Positions 40,287 to 48,934 of a stretch of 64,000 bases of DNA are shown here, piece after piece. Under the pieces are notes generated by a model. The model did no database searches. It was not told where the DNA came from and was given only the letters and a program-made list of their open reading frames with translations. The DNA is from Acidimicrobiaceae bacterium. Its GTDB lineage: Bacteria; Actinomycetota; Acidimicrobiia; Acidimicrobiales; Ilumatobacteraceae. Location of the stretch: contig JACJWG010000008.1 in NCBI GenBank assembly GCA_020637235.1, positions 162,662 to 226,661 of the forward strand. Direction: 5' to 3'. Numbering within the stretch: position 1 is the stretch's first letter; each line of letters opens with the position of its first letter. The translations under genes and the position numbers were made by a program.

Positions 40287-41969
40287 ATGGCTCACGAACT
40301 GATCATCCGCCACGGCACCGTGATCGACGGCACCGGCGCCGACGGTGTGCGCGCCGACGTGGCGATCGACGGCGAGCGGATCACCGCGATCGGTGACCTC
40401 TCGGCCGACACCGCGACTCGCGAGATCGACGCCACCGGGCTCGTCGTCACCCCCGGCTTCATCGACTTGCACACCCACCTCGACGCACAGGTGGCCTGGG
40501 ATCCGCTCATGACCTCGAGCTCCTGGCACGGCGTCACGACGGTGCTGATGGGCAACTGCGGCGTCACGTTCGCACCGGTGAAGCCCGAGGACCGCGTGTT
40601 CCTCGCCGAGATGATGGAGAGCGTCGAGGACGTGCCGCGCGACGCGATCCTCGGCGGCATGGCCTGGGACTGGGAGACCTACCCCGAGTACCTCGACGCC
40701 GTGCAGCGCATGGCCCCGGCGCTCAACGTCGTCGGCATGGTGGGCCACTGCGCGATGCGCTACCACGTGATGGGCGAGCGATCGCTCACCGACGAGCCCC
40801 CCACGCCGGCCGAGCTCGAGCGGATGCGGGCGATCGCCGAGGAGTCGGTTGCCGGCGGCGCCGTCGGGTTCTCGACGTCGCGGATCCTGCTGCACGTCAT
40901 CCCCGACGGGCGTTACGTGCCGGGCACGCTGGCCCCGCTCGACGAGTACCTCGCCATCGCCGATGGCATGAACGCCGCCGGTGGCGGGCTGTTCCAGGCG
41001 GTGAACGACTTCGCCACCAAGGCCGAGCACGAGATCACCCTGCTGCGCGAGATGGCCCGCTCGTGCGGCGACGTGCTGTTCAGCGGCGGTGCCGGCAACG
41101 GCGGCAACGCCGGCGTCGACATGTTCCAGGCGTTCCTGGCCGACGTCAACGCGAACGACGGGCGGATGACGCTCGCCACCCAGACCCGCCCGAGCGGCTC
41201 GCTGTGCGGCCTCGCCCAGGTGTCGCCGGTGAAGGGCAAGAAGTGGAAGGCGCTCCTCGCACTGCCCACGCTCGAGGCGCGAGTGGCCGCGCTGAAGGAC
41301 CCGGCGATCCGTGCCGAGCTGGTGGCCGAGGGACACGAGAAGGGCATGTGGTACGACCCGAACTTCATCCATCCGCTGGGTACGGGCGCATCGCCCGACT
41401 ATCACGAGGAGGGCGGCGACTCGCTCGCCGCGATGGCCGCGAAGCAGGGCCGTCACCCGGTCGAGATCGTGATCGACCGGCTCATCGAGAGCGACGGCCA
41501 CGAGCTGTTCAACACCTGGTTCTTCAACCGCAACGTCGCCGGGTTGAAGCAGCTGCTCACCTTCGATCACGTGTACCCGGGTCTCGCCGACACCGGTGCG
41601 CACGCCGGCCAGATCTGCGACGCCGACATGGGCACGCACTACCTCGCGTACTGGGCTCGCGATCGCGAGCTCACCGGGTTCGCCGACGCGGTGCGCCGGA
41701 TCACGAGCCTGCCGGCGCGGGTGCTCGGCCTGCGCGAGCGCGGCACCGTGGCGGTCGGTCACCACGCCGATCTCAACGTGTTCGACGTCGACGCGTTGGC
41801 GAGCGAGCACCCCACGTATGCGAACGACTTCCCGAACGGTGCCGGCCGGCTGAAGATCGGGGCGCGCGGCTACGCGGCGACGCTCGTGAACGGCCAGGTG
41901 ATCACCGAACAGGGCGTCAACACCGGTGCCCGGCCCGGCCGGGTGATCCGCGAGTTCTCGCGGGGCTGA
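40287..41969 (+). CDS. N-acyl-D-amino-acid deacylase / amidohydrolase
   Basis: 560 residues. Metal-dependent amidohydrolase: TPGFIDLHTHLDAQ (the first two His), MGNCGVTFAPV, a late ADTGAHAGQICDAD and PLGT. The C-terminal GTVAVGHHADLNVFDVD and VITEQGVNTGARPGR are typical of D-aminoacylases and related N-acyl deacylases. The family removes acyl groups from D-amino acids or hydrolyses related amides. Twelve bases after the amidase gene; the pair may process one amide substrate in sequence. Confidence 0.85.
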   Translation: MAHELIIRHGTVIDGTGADGVRADVAIDGERITAIGDLSADTATREIDATGLVVTPGFIDLHTHLDAQVAWDPLMTSSSWHGVTTVLMGNCGVTFAPVKPEDRVFLAEMMESVEDVPRDAILGGMAWDWETYPEYLDAVQRMAPALNVVGMVGHCAMRYHVMGERSLTDEPPTPAELERMRAIAEESVAGGAVGFSTSRILLHVIPDGRYVPGTLAPLDEYLAIADGMNAAGGGLFQAVNDFATKAEHEITLLREMARSCGDVLFSGGAGNGGNAGVDMFQAFLADVNANDGRMTLATQTRPSGSLCGLAQVSPVKGKKWKALLALPTLEARVAALKDPAIRAELVAEGHEKGMWYDPNFIHPLGTGASPDYHEEGGDSLAAMAAKQGRHPVEIVIDRLIESDGHELFNTWFFNRNVAGLKQLLTFDHVYPGLADTGAHAGQICDADMGTHYLAYWARDRELTGFADAVRRITSLPARVLGLRERGTVAVGHHADLNVFDVDALASEHPTYANDFPNGAGRLKIGARGYAATLVNGQVITEQGVNTGARPGRVIREFSRG

Positions 41970-42006
41970 CTCCGGAGGGGTCGATCCGCACGCCGCCGGC
42001 GTGTGG

Positions 42007-42018
42007 CAACGTGGTCGC
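42007..42018 (+). promoter_or_regulatory. Probable leaderless -10 box before the dehydrogenase gene
   Basis: CAACGT at 42007-42012, a 6-base gap, then the ATG at 42019. No ribosome-binding sequence precedes the ATG. Confidence 0.4.
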
Positions 42019-43020
42019 ATGCGCGTGGCCATGTACTCGAGCAAGCCGTACGACGAGACGAGCTTCGCGGCGGCCGATCCCGCCGGTCGGCACGACGTGC
42101 TGTATCTGGAGGAACGGCTCCGGCCCACGACCGCGCCGCTCGCGAGCGGCACGCGTGCCGTGTGCGCGTTCGTGAACGACGTCGTCGACGCCGAGACCCT
42201 CGACGTGCTCGCCTCGGTGGGCGTGCGTCACGTGGCGTTGCGATGTGCCGGCTTCAACAACGTCGACGTGGCTGCTGCCGCCGGGCTCGGCATCGACGTC
42301 GTCCGCGTGCCGGCGTACTCGCCGAACGCCGTGGCCGAGCACACGATCGCCCTCGTCCTCGCGCTCAACCGACGGCTGCATCGCGCCTACGCGCGGGTAC
42401 GTGACGGCAACTTCTCGCTCGACGGGCTGGTGGGGTTCGACCTCGCCGGCAAGACCGTCGGGGTGATCGGCACCGGTCGCATCGGTGCGCTGGTGGCCCG
42501 GTTGATGTGGCACTTCCGGTGCGACGTGATCGCCCACGACGTGTACGAGAACCCCAAGGTCACCGAGCTCGGCATGCGCTATGTGTCGCTCGACGAGATC
42601 TGGGAGCGCAGCGACATCGTGTCGCTCAACTGCCCGCTCACCGCCGAGACCTATCACCTGGTGAGCCACGACGTGGTGGCGCGGCTGAAGCCGGGCGTGA
42701 TGCTGGTGAACACGGGCCGAGGCGCGCTGGTGGACACCGTTGCCGTGATCGAGGGCTTGAAGTCGGGTCGGATCGGCTCGGTGGCGCTCGACGTGTACGA
42801 GGAGGAAGCGCCGCTGTTCTTCGAGGACCGCTCGTCGGAGGTGCTCACCGACGACGTCTTCGCCCGCCTGCTCACGTTTCCGAACGTGCTCGTGACCGCA
42901 CACCAGGCGTTCCTCACCAACGAGGCCCTGGCCGCCATCGCCGAGACGACGCTCGCCAACCTCGACGACCTCGAGGACGGCCGCGCCTGCGCGAACGCGG
43001 TCGTGCCCGACGTGCGCTGA
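42019..43020 (+). CDS. D-2-hydroxyacid dehydrogenase (D-lactate dehydrogenase-like)
   Basis: 333 residues. The N-terminal substrate lobe ends in VRHVALRCAGFNNVDVAAA; the Rossmann loop is GKTVGVIGTGRIGALVA; the catalytic Arg is in LVNTGRGALVDT, the Glu in LDVYEEEAP and the catalytic His in VTAHQAFLTNEAL. The architecture and SPNAVAEHT match NAD-dependent D-lactate/2-hydroxyacid dehydrogenases. It reduces a 2-keto acid or oxidises a D-hydroxyacid. Start chosen by the tight TAnCGT-like spacing. The last of the plus-strand set begun by the amidase. Confidence 0.9.
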   Translation: MRVAMYSSKPYDETSFAAADPAGRHDVLYLEERLRPTTAPLASGTRAVCAFVNDVVDAETLDVLASVGVRHVALRCAGFNNVDVAAAAGLGIDVVRVPAYSPNAVAEHTIALVLALNRRLHRAYARVRDGNFSLDGLVGFDLAGKTVGVIGTGRIGALVARLMWHFRCDVIAHDVYENPKVTELGMRYVSLDEIWERSDIVSLNCPLTAETYHLVSHDVVARLKPGVMLVNTGRGALVDTVAVIEGLKSGRIGSVALDVYEEEAPLFFEDRSSEVLTDDVFARLLTFPNVLVTAHQAFLTNEALAAIAETTLANLDDLEDGRACANAVVPDVR

Positions 43021-43060
43021 GCGCCGCGGGCGACTCAGGCGGAACCGGCGGCTCAGGGAC

Positions 43061-44221
43061 TCAGGCGCCGAAGGGGCGCAGCATCGAGCGGCTGATGATG
43101 TGCCGCTGGATCTCGCTGGTGCCGTCCCAGATGCGGTCGACGCGCGTGTCGCGCCACATCCGCTCGAGCGGCAGCTCGTCCATCAGGCCCATCCCGCCGA
43201 GGATCTGGATCGCCTCGTCGGTGACCATCTGGCACATCTCGCTGGAGAACACCTTGGCCATCGCCATGTCCTCGTCGGTGGCGGTGCCCGCGGCGTCGAG
43301 CCAGGCGGCGCGCAGCGTGAGCAGTTCGGCGGCCTCGAGCTGGGTGCGCATGTCGGCGAGCTTGAACGACACCCCCTGGAACTTGCCGATCGCCTGGCCG
43401 AACTGCTCGCGGGTGGCTGCGTACTCGGTGGCGATGCCGAGCGCACGGCGCGCCCGGCCGACGCACACGGCGGCCACCTGCAGTCGGGTGGAGCCGAGCC
43501 ACTCGTTCGCGGCGTCGAAGCCGCGGTGTTCGTCGCCGAGGATGTTGCGCACCGGCACCCGGCAGTCGTCGAAGTTGATGATCATGTTGTGGTAGCCGCG
43601 GTTGCTCACGCAGTGGTACCCGTCGACCACGTTGCAGCCCGGCGTGTCGAAGTCGACCAGGAAGCCGGTGATCTTCTTCTTCGGTCCTTTCGCCGTCATC
43701 TCCTCACCGGTTGCGGCGAACAGGATCACGTAGTCGGCGAGGTCGGCGTGGCTGATGAAGTGCTTGGTGCCGTTGATCACGTACTCGTCGCCGTCGCGCA
43801 CCGCCGAGCACTTCATGCCCCGCACGTCGCTGCCGGCGTCGGGCTCGCTCATCGCCATGCAGTCCACCCGCTCACCGCGGATGGTGGGCAACAGGTACTC
43901 CTCGATCTGCTGGTCCTTGCATGCCCGGAGGATGTTGGACGGGCGAGCGACGATGTACTGCAGCGCGTAGCTCGTGGCGCCGAACTCGCGGTCGACGAGC
44001 GTGGTGCCGAAGCTGTCGAGCCCGCCACCGCCGAGCTCGGCGGGCATGTTCGCGGCGTACAGGCCGGCCGCGAGCGAGCGGTCCTTGATCTGCTGCACCA
44101 GATCGGGTGGCACCGTGCCGAGGTGCTCGACGAGCGCCTCGTGGGGGAACAATTCCTTCTCGGTGAACGAGCGCACGGTGTCGACGATCATCTGCTGCTC
44201 GTCGGTCAGCTGGAACATCAT
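43061..44221 (-). CDS. Acyl-CoA dehydrogenase
   Basis: 386 residues. LTDEQQMIVDTVRSFTEKEL, then MSEPDAGSDVRGMKCSAV and GTKHFISHADLADY (FAD and substrate contacts), and C-terminal FGQAIGKFQGVSFKLADM, QILGGMGLMDELPLERMWRD with RDTRVDRIWDGTSEIQ split here by the family's catalytic Glu region. It oxidises an acyl-CoA to the 2-enoyl form, passing electrons to ETF. Two ATGs at the start. It shares a strand with the degenerate thioesterase fusion and lies 39 bases after it, so both may belong to one operon controlled by the divergent TetR gene. Confidence 0.9.
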   Translation of the reverse strand: MMFQLTDEQQMIVDTVRSFTEKELFPHEALVEHLGTVPPDLVQQIKDRSLAAGLYAANMPAELGGGGLDSFGTTLVDREFGATSYALQYIVARPSNILRACKDQQIEEYLLPTIRGERVDCMAMSEPDAGSDVRGMKCSAVRDGDEYVINGTKHFISHADLADYVILFAATGEEMTAKGPKKKITGFLVDFDTPGCNVVDGYHCVSNRGYHNMIINFDDCRVPVRNILGDEHRGFDAANEWLGSTRLQVAAVCVGRARRALGIATEYAATREQFGQAIGKFQGVSFKLADMRTQLEAAELLTLRAAWLDAAGTATDEDMAMAKVFSSEMCQMVTDEAIQILGGMGLMDELPLERMWRDTRVDRIWDGTSEIQRHIISRSMLRPFGA

Positions 44222-44260
44222 GGTGGTGGTCTCCGGGGGACGAGTGGACGGACGGCGGGT

Positions 44261-45325
44261 TCAGTGCCTCGCCGGCGGCAACGCCATCACGCTGCCGACG
44301 CGGGCGGGCACCGGGAGCGGGGCGTGGGCGGCGGCGATGGCCGTGAGCGCGGCGGCGACGTCGGGGAGGATCGGTGCGCTGCGGCCTGCGTGCATGTCGA
44401 CGTGCACCAGCATCTGTTCGACGGATGCGAGGGTGGCGCCCGTGTCGCCGTGGTGCATCTCGTGCACCAGGTGCACCCGCTTCGCGTCGACGCCGAGCAG
44501 TTGCGTGGTGAACTCGATCGGCTCGTGGACGTCGACCTCGAGCAGGTAGTGGATGTGCGTCTCGACGGTGTAGAAGCTGTGCCCGGCCTCGCGGTAGGCC
44601 TCGTCGTCGCCGATGTAGCGGAACAGCGCGTCGGACGCCCAGCCGGCGGCCGTGAGGTACGCGGCCTCGGTCATGTGGCCGTTGTAGTCGACCCAGTCGG
44701 GTTCGACGGCCGTGCGGTACAGGCGGAGCGGGGCATCGACGACGGCCCCCGGCGACCAGGGCGTGACGGCGCCGCTGGCGAATCGCCGGGCCTCGTGCGC
44801 CGCGAGGGCGACTCCGACCGGTTGGCCGGTGGCCCGCAGGGCGCGCATCGTGGCGAGCATCGCGTCGGGGTCGCCGTTGGTGAGTTCGACGAGGCCCGAC
44901 GCGAGCCGCCAGCGCTCGAGCGGGTGCGAGTCCTGTTGACGCGGGGTCATGCCGATCGACTCGTAGAACGCGACGAGTTCGTCGGGCGCGCCCGTGAGCT
45001 CGACGAGTGGGAGCAGGTGGATGGGGCGGTGTGCGAAGGCCGTGCGGTCGGTGGCCACGAGCGCGGCGCCGTCGGGCGCCCGGGCATCGCCCACCACCTG
45101 CACGACCGTGGCCGCGCCGAGCAGGGCGGGATCGTCGCTCACGCGCAGCCGGTCGATCGAGGCGCCGGGGAAGAGCCCGAGCCGTTCCGCGATCGGCCAG
45201 CACGCCTCGACGGTCGACGGCACCGCCGGATCGGTCGCGACGACGTCGAGCCCCGATGCGAGGAACCTCGTGGCCCACTCGCCGGCGCGCGCTCCCGTCC
45301 CCACCACGGCCACGTACATGCGCAT
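44261..45325 (-). CDS. Degenerate dehydrogenase-thioesterase fusion
   Basis: 354 residues. The N-terminal part begins VAVVGTGARAGEWATRFLASG, a Rossmann fingerprint like 3-hydroxyacyl-CoA/carnitine dehydrogenases, but the HPFNP catalytic motif and the helical domain seen in the intact paralogue at 46012 are missing. From about residue 210 a hotdog thioesterase domain is well kept (EPDWVDYNGHMTEAAYL, SFYTVETHIHYLLEVDV). It looks like a betainyl-CoA-type thioesterase that keeps only a shortened, possibly regulatory, dehydrogenase half. It is transcribed away from the TetR gene. Confidence 0.75.
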   Translation of the reverse strand: MRMYVAVVGTGARAGEWATRFLASGLDVVATDPAVPSTVEACWPIAERLGLFPGASIDRLRVSDDPALLGAATVVQVVGDARAPDGAALVATDRTAFAHRPIHLLPLVELTGAPDELVAFYESIGMTPRQQDSHPLERWRLASGLVELTNGDPDAMLATMRALRATGQPVGVALAAHEARRFASGAVTPWSPGAVVDAPLRLYRTAVEPDWVDYNGHMTEAAYLTAAGWASDALFRYIGDDEAYREAGHSFYTVETHIHYLLEVDVHEPIEFTTQLLGVDAKRVHLVHEMHHGDTGATLASVEQMLVHVDMHAGRSAPILPDVAAALTAIAAAHAPLPVPARVGSVMALPPARH

Positions 45326-45387
45326 AAGCTAACCGCTCGTTCAGGATTCAACGGTGCTCGGTCGCTGCGCCGGCCGGAGAGGTCTCG

Positions 45388-46002
45388 ATGCCCCGCCCAC
45401 GTCTCGATCACGTCCGCAAGTCCCAGATCCTGAGCGCCGCCACCGAGGTGTTGTCGGAACGTGGGTACGCCAACACCCGGGTGGTCGACATCGCACGGGC
45501 GGCAGGCACCAGCCCGGCGGCGATCCTGTACTGGTTCGACGGCAAGGACGAACTGCTCGCACAGGCGCTGGCGCAGCGCGAACAAGAGTTCCACGATCGG
45601 TACACGGCGCGGACAGCGTCGAAGGGCACTGCGAGCGAGCACTTGCGAGGGCTCGTGCAAGCGATGCTGCATCACTACGACTGGGGGCTCTGGATGGAGC
45701 TCTGCGTGCTCGCACTGCGTGATCCGGCCGCCGCCGCCGAGCGCGATCGGATGGACCGGCGGTGGCGCGCCGCGCTGCGCAACGTGATCCGCGACGGCCA
45801 GTCCCGTGGCGAGTTCGCGGCAGGCGACCCCGACGAGGCGATGTTCGTGCTCGCCGCGCTGATCGACGGCTGGGCGCCGCTGCTCGCGGTGAAGGCGCGC
45901 GGCGTCACCCGCGATCGGGTCGAGCAGGCATGGCTGCGCGAAGCCGGCCGCGTACTCGGTCCGGGTTTCGACACGAGCCCCTTGCGCCGCCGGCGCCGCT
46001 GA
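45388..46002 (+). CDS. TetR family regulator (BetI-like)
   Basis: 204 residues. The HTH reads ILSAATEVLSERGYANTRV, VDIARAAGTSPAAILYWF. The ligand domain WGLWMELCVLALRDP and ALIDGWAPLLAVKA resembles BetI, the choline/betaine regulator. It is divergent from the dehydrogenase-thioesterase and acyl-CoA dehydrogenase genes and converges on the carnitine dehydrogenase cluster, so it probably represses one or both units and responds to a quaternary-amine intermediate. A 62-base gap before its ATG should hold the operator. Confidence 0.85.
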   Translation: MPRPRLDHVRKSQILSAATEVLSERGYANTRVVDIARAAGTSPAAILYWFDGKDELLAQALAQREQEFHDRYTARTASKGTASEHLRGLVQAMLHHYDWGLWMELCVLALRDPAAAAERDRMDRRWRAALRNVIRDGQSRGEFAAGDPDEAMFVLAALIDGWAPLLAVKARGVTRDRVEQAWLREAGRVLGPGFDTSPLRRRRR

Positions 46003-46018
46003 CGAGCCGTCTCAGCGG
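45996..46018. terminator. Bidirectional hairpin between convergent genes
   Basis: CCGCTGA / TCAGCGG with a 9-base loop spans the TetR and carnitine dehydrogenase stop codons. There is no T-run. Confidence 0.5.
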
Positions 46019-47499
46019 CCCTGCCCGATGGCCCGTCCCGCCTGCGCGGGCCGTTCGAGGGTGGTGTGGTGCTCGGCGATCGTGGCGAGTGTCGCGAGGA
46101 TCGCCGGGTCGGCTGGTGCGGCCTTGTCGAGGGTCGTGTCCACGTGGAGCATCATGTGCTCGGCGGTCGCCACCAGCGAGTCGTCGTCGGCGCGGCGCAT
46201 CTCGGTGAACAGCCGCAGCCGCTTGTCGTCGTGGGAGATCAGCTGCACCGTCACGTACAGGTGGTCGCCGGCCTTGGCCTGCGCGAGGTAGTTCACGTGG
46301 CTCTCGACGGTGAAGAAGCTGCGCCCCGAGGCGAGATAGGCGGCATCCATCCCGATGAACCGCAGGAAGCGGTCGCCGCCCTCACTCGACAGCTGCATGT
46401 AGCGGCTGTCGTTCATGTGGCCGTTGTAGTCGACCCACTCGGTGGGCACCGTCACCTCGTGCAACCGCAGCGGACCCGAGAGATCGGGCTCGACCGAGGT
46501 CTGCGAGGCGCGATCGAACAGCACCTTCTCGTACGCGTCGAGGACACGGCCGGCGCCGTAGTCGGCGGCACGCAGACCTTGGATGACCGAGATGAGGCAG
46601 TCGTCGCGCAGCGCCTCCAGCTCGCGGATCGTGGCCGGGCCGGCCTGGGCGTCGCTCTGCGCGACGAGCAGGTCGAGCAGTTCGTCGGTGAGCTCGGGAA
46701 CGTCCATCAGCTTCGTCCACGGCCACTTCAGGGCCGGGCCGAACTGGGCCATGAAGTGGCGCATGCCCGCCTCGCCGCCGGCGATCCGGTAGATCAGCAT
46801 CGTGCCCATGAAGCTCCAGCGGAGCCCGGGGCCGAAGCGGATCGCGTCGTCGATCTCCTCGGCGGTCGCGATGCCGTCGTTCACCAGCCACAGGGCCTCG
46901 CGCCACAGCGCCTCCATCAGCCGGTCGGCGACGAAGCCGTCGATCTCCTTCGACAGCCGCAGCGGGTGCATGCCGAGCGCGGTGTAGACCTCGACGGCCC
47001 GGTCCTCGGTGGCCTCGGTGGTGGCGTCGCCACCGCAGGTCTCGACGAGCGGCATCAGGTACACCGGGTTGAACGGGTGGCCGACCACCAGGCGCTCGGG
47101 GTGGGTCATACCTTCCTGCATCTGCGTGGGGAGCAGGCCCGAGGTCGACGAACCGAACACCACGTGTGGCGGCGCGACGGCACTGGCACGCCGCAGCAGC
47201 GACTGCTTCAGCTCGAGCCGCTCGGGCGCGCTCTCCTGCACGAAGTCGACGTCGGTGGCCGCCTCTTCCGGGGTGGCGACGAAGGTGAGCGTGCCCTCCG
47301 GGGGAAGCGCCGGCATCACCAACTTCGTGAGCGCACGGCGCGCGTTGGCCATCACCTCGGCCACCTTGCGCGGCGCTTCGGGGTCGGGGTCGTACATCTT
47401 CACGTCGACGCCGTTGAGGAGGAAGCGGGCGGCCCAGCCGCCGCCGATGACGCCGCCGCCGAGGAGGCCGACGGTCTGCAGACCGGGGATCGGGCTCAT
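46012..47499 (-). CDS. L-carnitine dehydrogenase fused to betainyl-CoA thioesterase
   Basis: 495 residues. Residues 1-310 are a 3-hydroxyacyl-CoA dehydrogenase-type enzyme: VGLLGGGVIGGGWAARFL (NAD), SSTSGLLPTQM, catalytic GHPFNPVYLMPLVE, DGFVADRLMEALWREAL. Residues 345-480 are a hotdog thioesterase with EWVDYNGHMNDSRY and FTVESHVNYL. This two-domain design is known for L-carnitine dehydrogenase plus betainyl-CoA thioesterase in carnitine catabolism. The BKACE gene follows upstream in the same operon, supplying the middle step. The dehydrogenase part makes 3-dehydrocarnitine; the thioesterase frees betaine. Confidence 0.88.
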   Translation of the reverse strand: MSPIPGLQTVGLLGGGVIGGGWAARFLLNGVDVKMYDPDPEAPRKVAEVMANARRALTKLVMPALPPEGTLTFVATPEEAATDVDFVQESAPERLELKQSLLRRASAVAPPHVVFGSSTSGLLPTQMQEGMTHPERLVVGHPFNPVYLMPLVETCGGDATTEATEDRAVEVYTALGMHPLRLSKEIDGFVADRLMEALWREALWLVNDGIATAEEIDDAIRFGPGLRWSFMGTMLIYRIAGGEAGMRHFMAQFGPALKWPWTKLMDVPELTDELLDLLVAQSDAQAGPATIRELEALRDDCLISVIQGLRAADYGAGRVLDAYEKVLFDRASQTSVEPDLSGPLRLHEVTVPTEWVDYNGHMNDSRYMQLSSEGGDRFLRFIGMDAAYLASGRSFFTVESHVNYLAQAKAGDHLYVTVQLISHDDKRLRLFTEMRRADDDSLVATAEHMMLHVDTTLDKAAPADPAILATLATIAEHHTTLERPAQAGRAIGQGR

Positions 47500-47503
47500 C
47501 GGA

Positions 47504-48400
47504 TCAGCCGTGCTTCACGAGCTGCAACGTGTCGCGCACTTCCTGCGGGCCCATGACGCGGACGTTCATGCCCTCGAGGATCAGCTTGGCGCGCGCGACG
47601 AGCTCGGCATTGGTGGCCTGGTGGCCGGCGCCCAGGTACAGGTTGTCCTCGAGGCCGACACGCACGTTGCCGCCTGCGAGCGCCGCCATCGCGACGAACG
47701 GGATCTGCATCTTGCCGATCGAGAACGCCGAGAACACGCAGTCCCGTGGCAGGCGGTTGACCATCGCCATGAACGTGCCCGGGTCGTCGGGGGCGCCGTA
47801 GGCGATGCCCATGCACAGCTGGATCATCACCGGGTCGTCGAGCAACCCCTTGTCGATCATCTCGTGCACGTAGACCAGGTGCCCGAAGTCGAACACCTCG
47901 AGCTCGGGGCGCACACCGAGCGCCTGCACCTGCTTGGCCATCGAGTCGAGGACACCGGGGGTGTTCACCATGATGTAGTCGCCGCCCGACGCGAAGTTCA
48001 TCGTGCCGCAGTCGAGCGTGCAGATCTCGGGCATGATCTCGCGCACATGGGCGAGGCGCTCGGTGGCGCCGGCCATGTCGGTGCCGTCGGGGTTCGGGGG
48101 CAGCACGTCCTCGCTGCCGCCGAGCACGAGGTCGCCACCCATGCCGGCGGTGAGGTTGAGCACGACATCGGTACCGGAGTCCCGAATGCGCTCGCACACC
48201 TCGGCATAGAGGCCGACGTCGCGCGAGCCGACGCCGGTCTCGGGATCGCGGACGTGGATGTGCACGACCGCGGCGCCGGCCTTCGCGGCGTCGATCGCCG
48301 AGTTCGCGATCTGCTCGGGCGTGACCGGCACGTGCGGGCTCTTGTGCGTGGTCGCACCGGCACCGGTGACGGCGCAGGTGACGAAGACCTCCCAGTTCAT
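47504..48400 (-). CDS. BKACE family enzyme (probable 3-dehydrocarnitine cleavage enzyme)
   Basis: 298 residues of the beta-keto acid cleavage enzyme family (DUF849). TCAVTGAGATTHKSPHVPVTP, the zinc site VVHIHVRDPETG, LNLTAGMGGD and a late RVGLEDNLYLGAG are visible. Such enzymes combine a beta-keto acid with acetyl-CoA to give acetoacetate and a new acyl-CoA. Next to carnitine dehydrogenase-thioesterase the likely substrate is 3-dehydrocarnitine, giving betainyl-CoA. The gap to the carnitine dehydrogenase gene is 4 bases, indicating an operon. Confidence 0.9.
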   Translation of the reverse strand: MNWEVFVTCAVTGAGATTHKSPHVPVTPEQIANSAIDAAKAGAAVVHIHVRDPETGVGSRDVGLYAEVCERIRDSGTDVVLNLTAGMGGDLVLGGSEDVLPPNPDGTDMAGATERLAHVREIMPEICTLDCGTMNFASGGDYIMVNTPGVLDSMAKQVQALGVRPELEVFDFGHLVYVHEMIDKGLLDDPVMIQLCMGIAYGAPDDPGTFMAMVNRLPRDCVFSAFSIGKMQIPFVAMAALAGGNVRVGLEDNLYLGAGHQATNAELVARAKLILEGMNVRVMGPQEVRDTLQLVKHG

Positions 48401-48448
48401 CGCGGTTCCCCCGTTTCGGCGTCCGTCGGTCGACGACTGAACGCCCGA

Positions 48449-48934
48449 TCAGCTTACGCCGTGCTCCTGCGCGGTGCGGCGAACCGCGGCGACGATGCGG
48501 GCGTAGCCGGTGCAACGGCACAGGTTGCCCGACAGGCCGATGCGGATGTCCTCGTCGGTGGGGTCGGGGGTGCGGGCGAGCAGCGCGGTGGCCGACATGA
48601 TCATCCCGGGCGTGCAGAATCCGCATTGCACGCCACCCTCGTCGAGCAGGTTGCGCTGCAGCGGGTGCAGCTCGTCGCCGCGCATCACGCCCTCGACGGT
48701 GGTGATCTCGCGTCCCACCGCCTGAGCAGCGAGGTACGAGCAACTGTTCACCGGCTCCCCGTCGAGCAGCACCATGCAGGCGCCGCACTCGCAATCGTCG
48801 CAGCCCTCCTTCGTGCCGGTGAGACCGATCTCGGTGCGCAGCACGCTCAGCAGGTTGCGGCCGTGTGCGACCTCGACCGGATGGTCGATGCCGTTCACCC
48901 GGAGCGTCAGCTCGCGTCCGATCAGCTCGCTCAC
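48449..48934 (-). CDS. Molybdenum hydroxylase, [2Fe-2S] small subunit
   Basis: 161 residues from a GTG. Plant-type ferredoxin domain GTKEGCDDCECGACMVLLDG with a fourth Cys in VNSCSYLAAQ, and the second helical cluster domain QCGFCTPGMIMSA plus GNLCRCTGYARI. It passes electrons from the molybdenum centre to FAD in xanthine-dehydrogenase-family complexes. It overlaps the medium subunit by 4 bases and lies 48 bases before the BKACE gene, so all five minus-strand genes may be one transcript. Confidence 0.92.
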   Translation of the reverse strand: MSELIGRELTLRVNGIDHPVEVAHGRNLLSVLRTEIGLTGTKEGCDDCECGACMVLLDGEPVNSCSYLAAQAVGREITTVEGVMRGDELHPLQRNLLDEGGVQCGFCTPGMIMSATALLARTPDPTDEDIRIGLSGNLCRCTGYARIVAAVRRTAQEHGVS

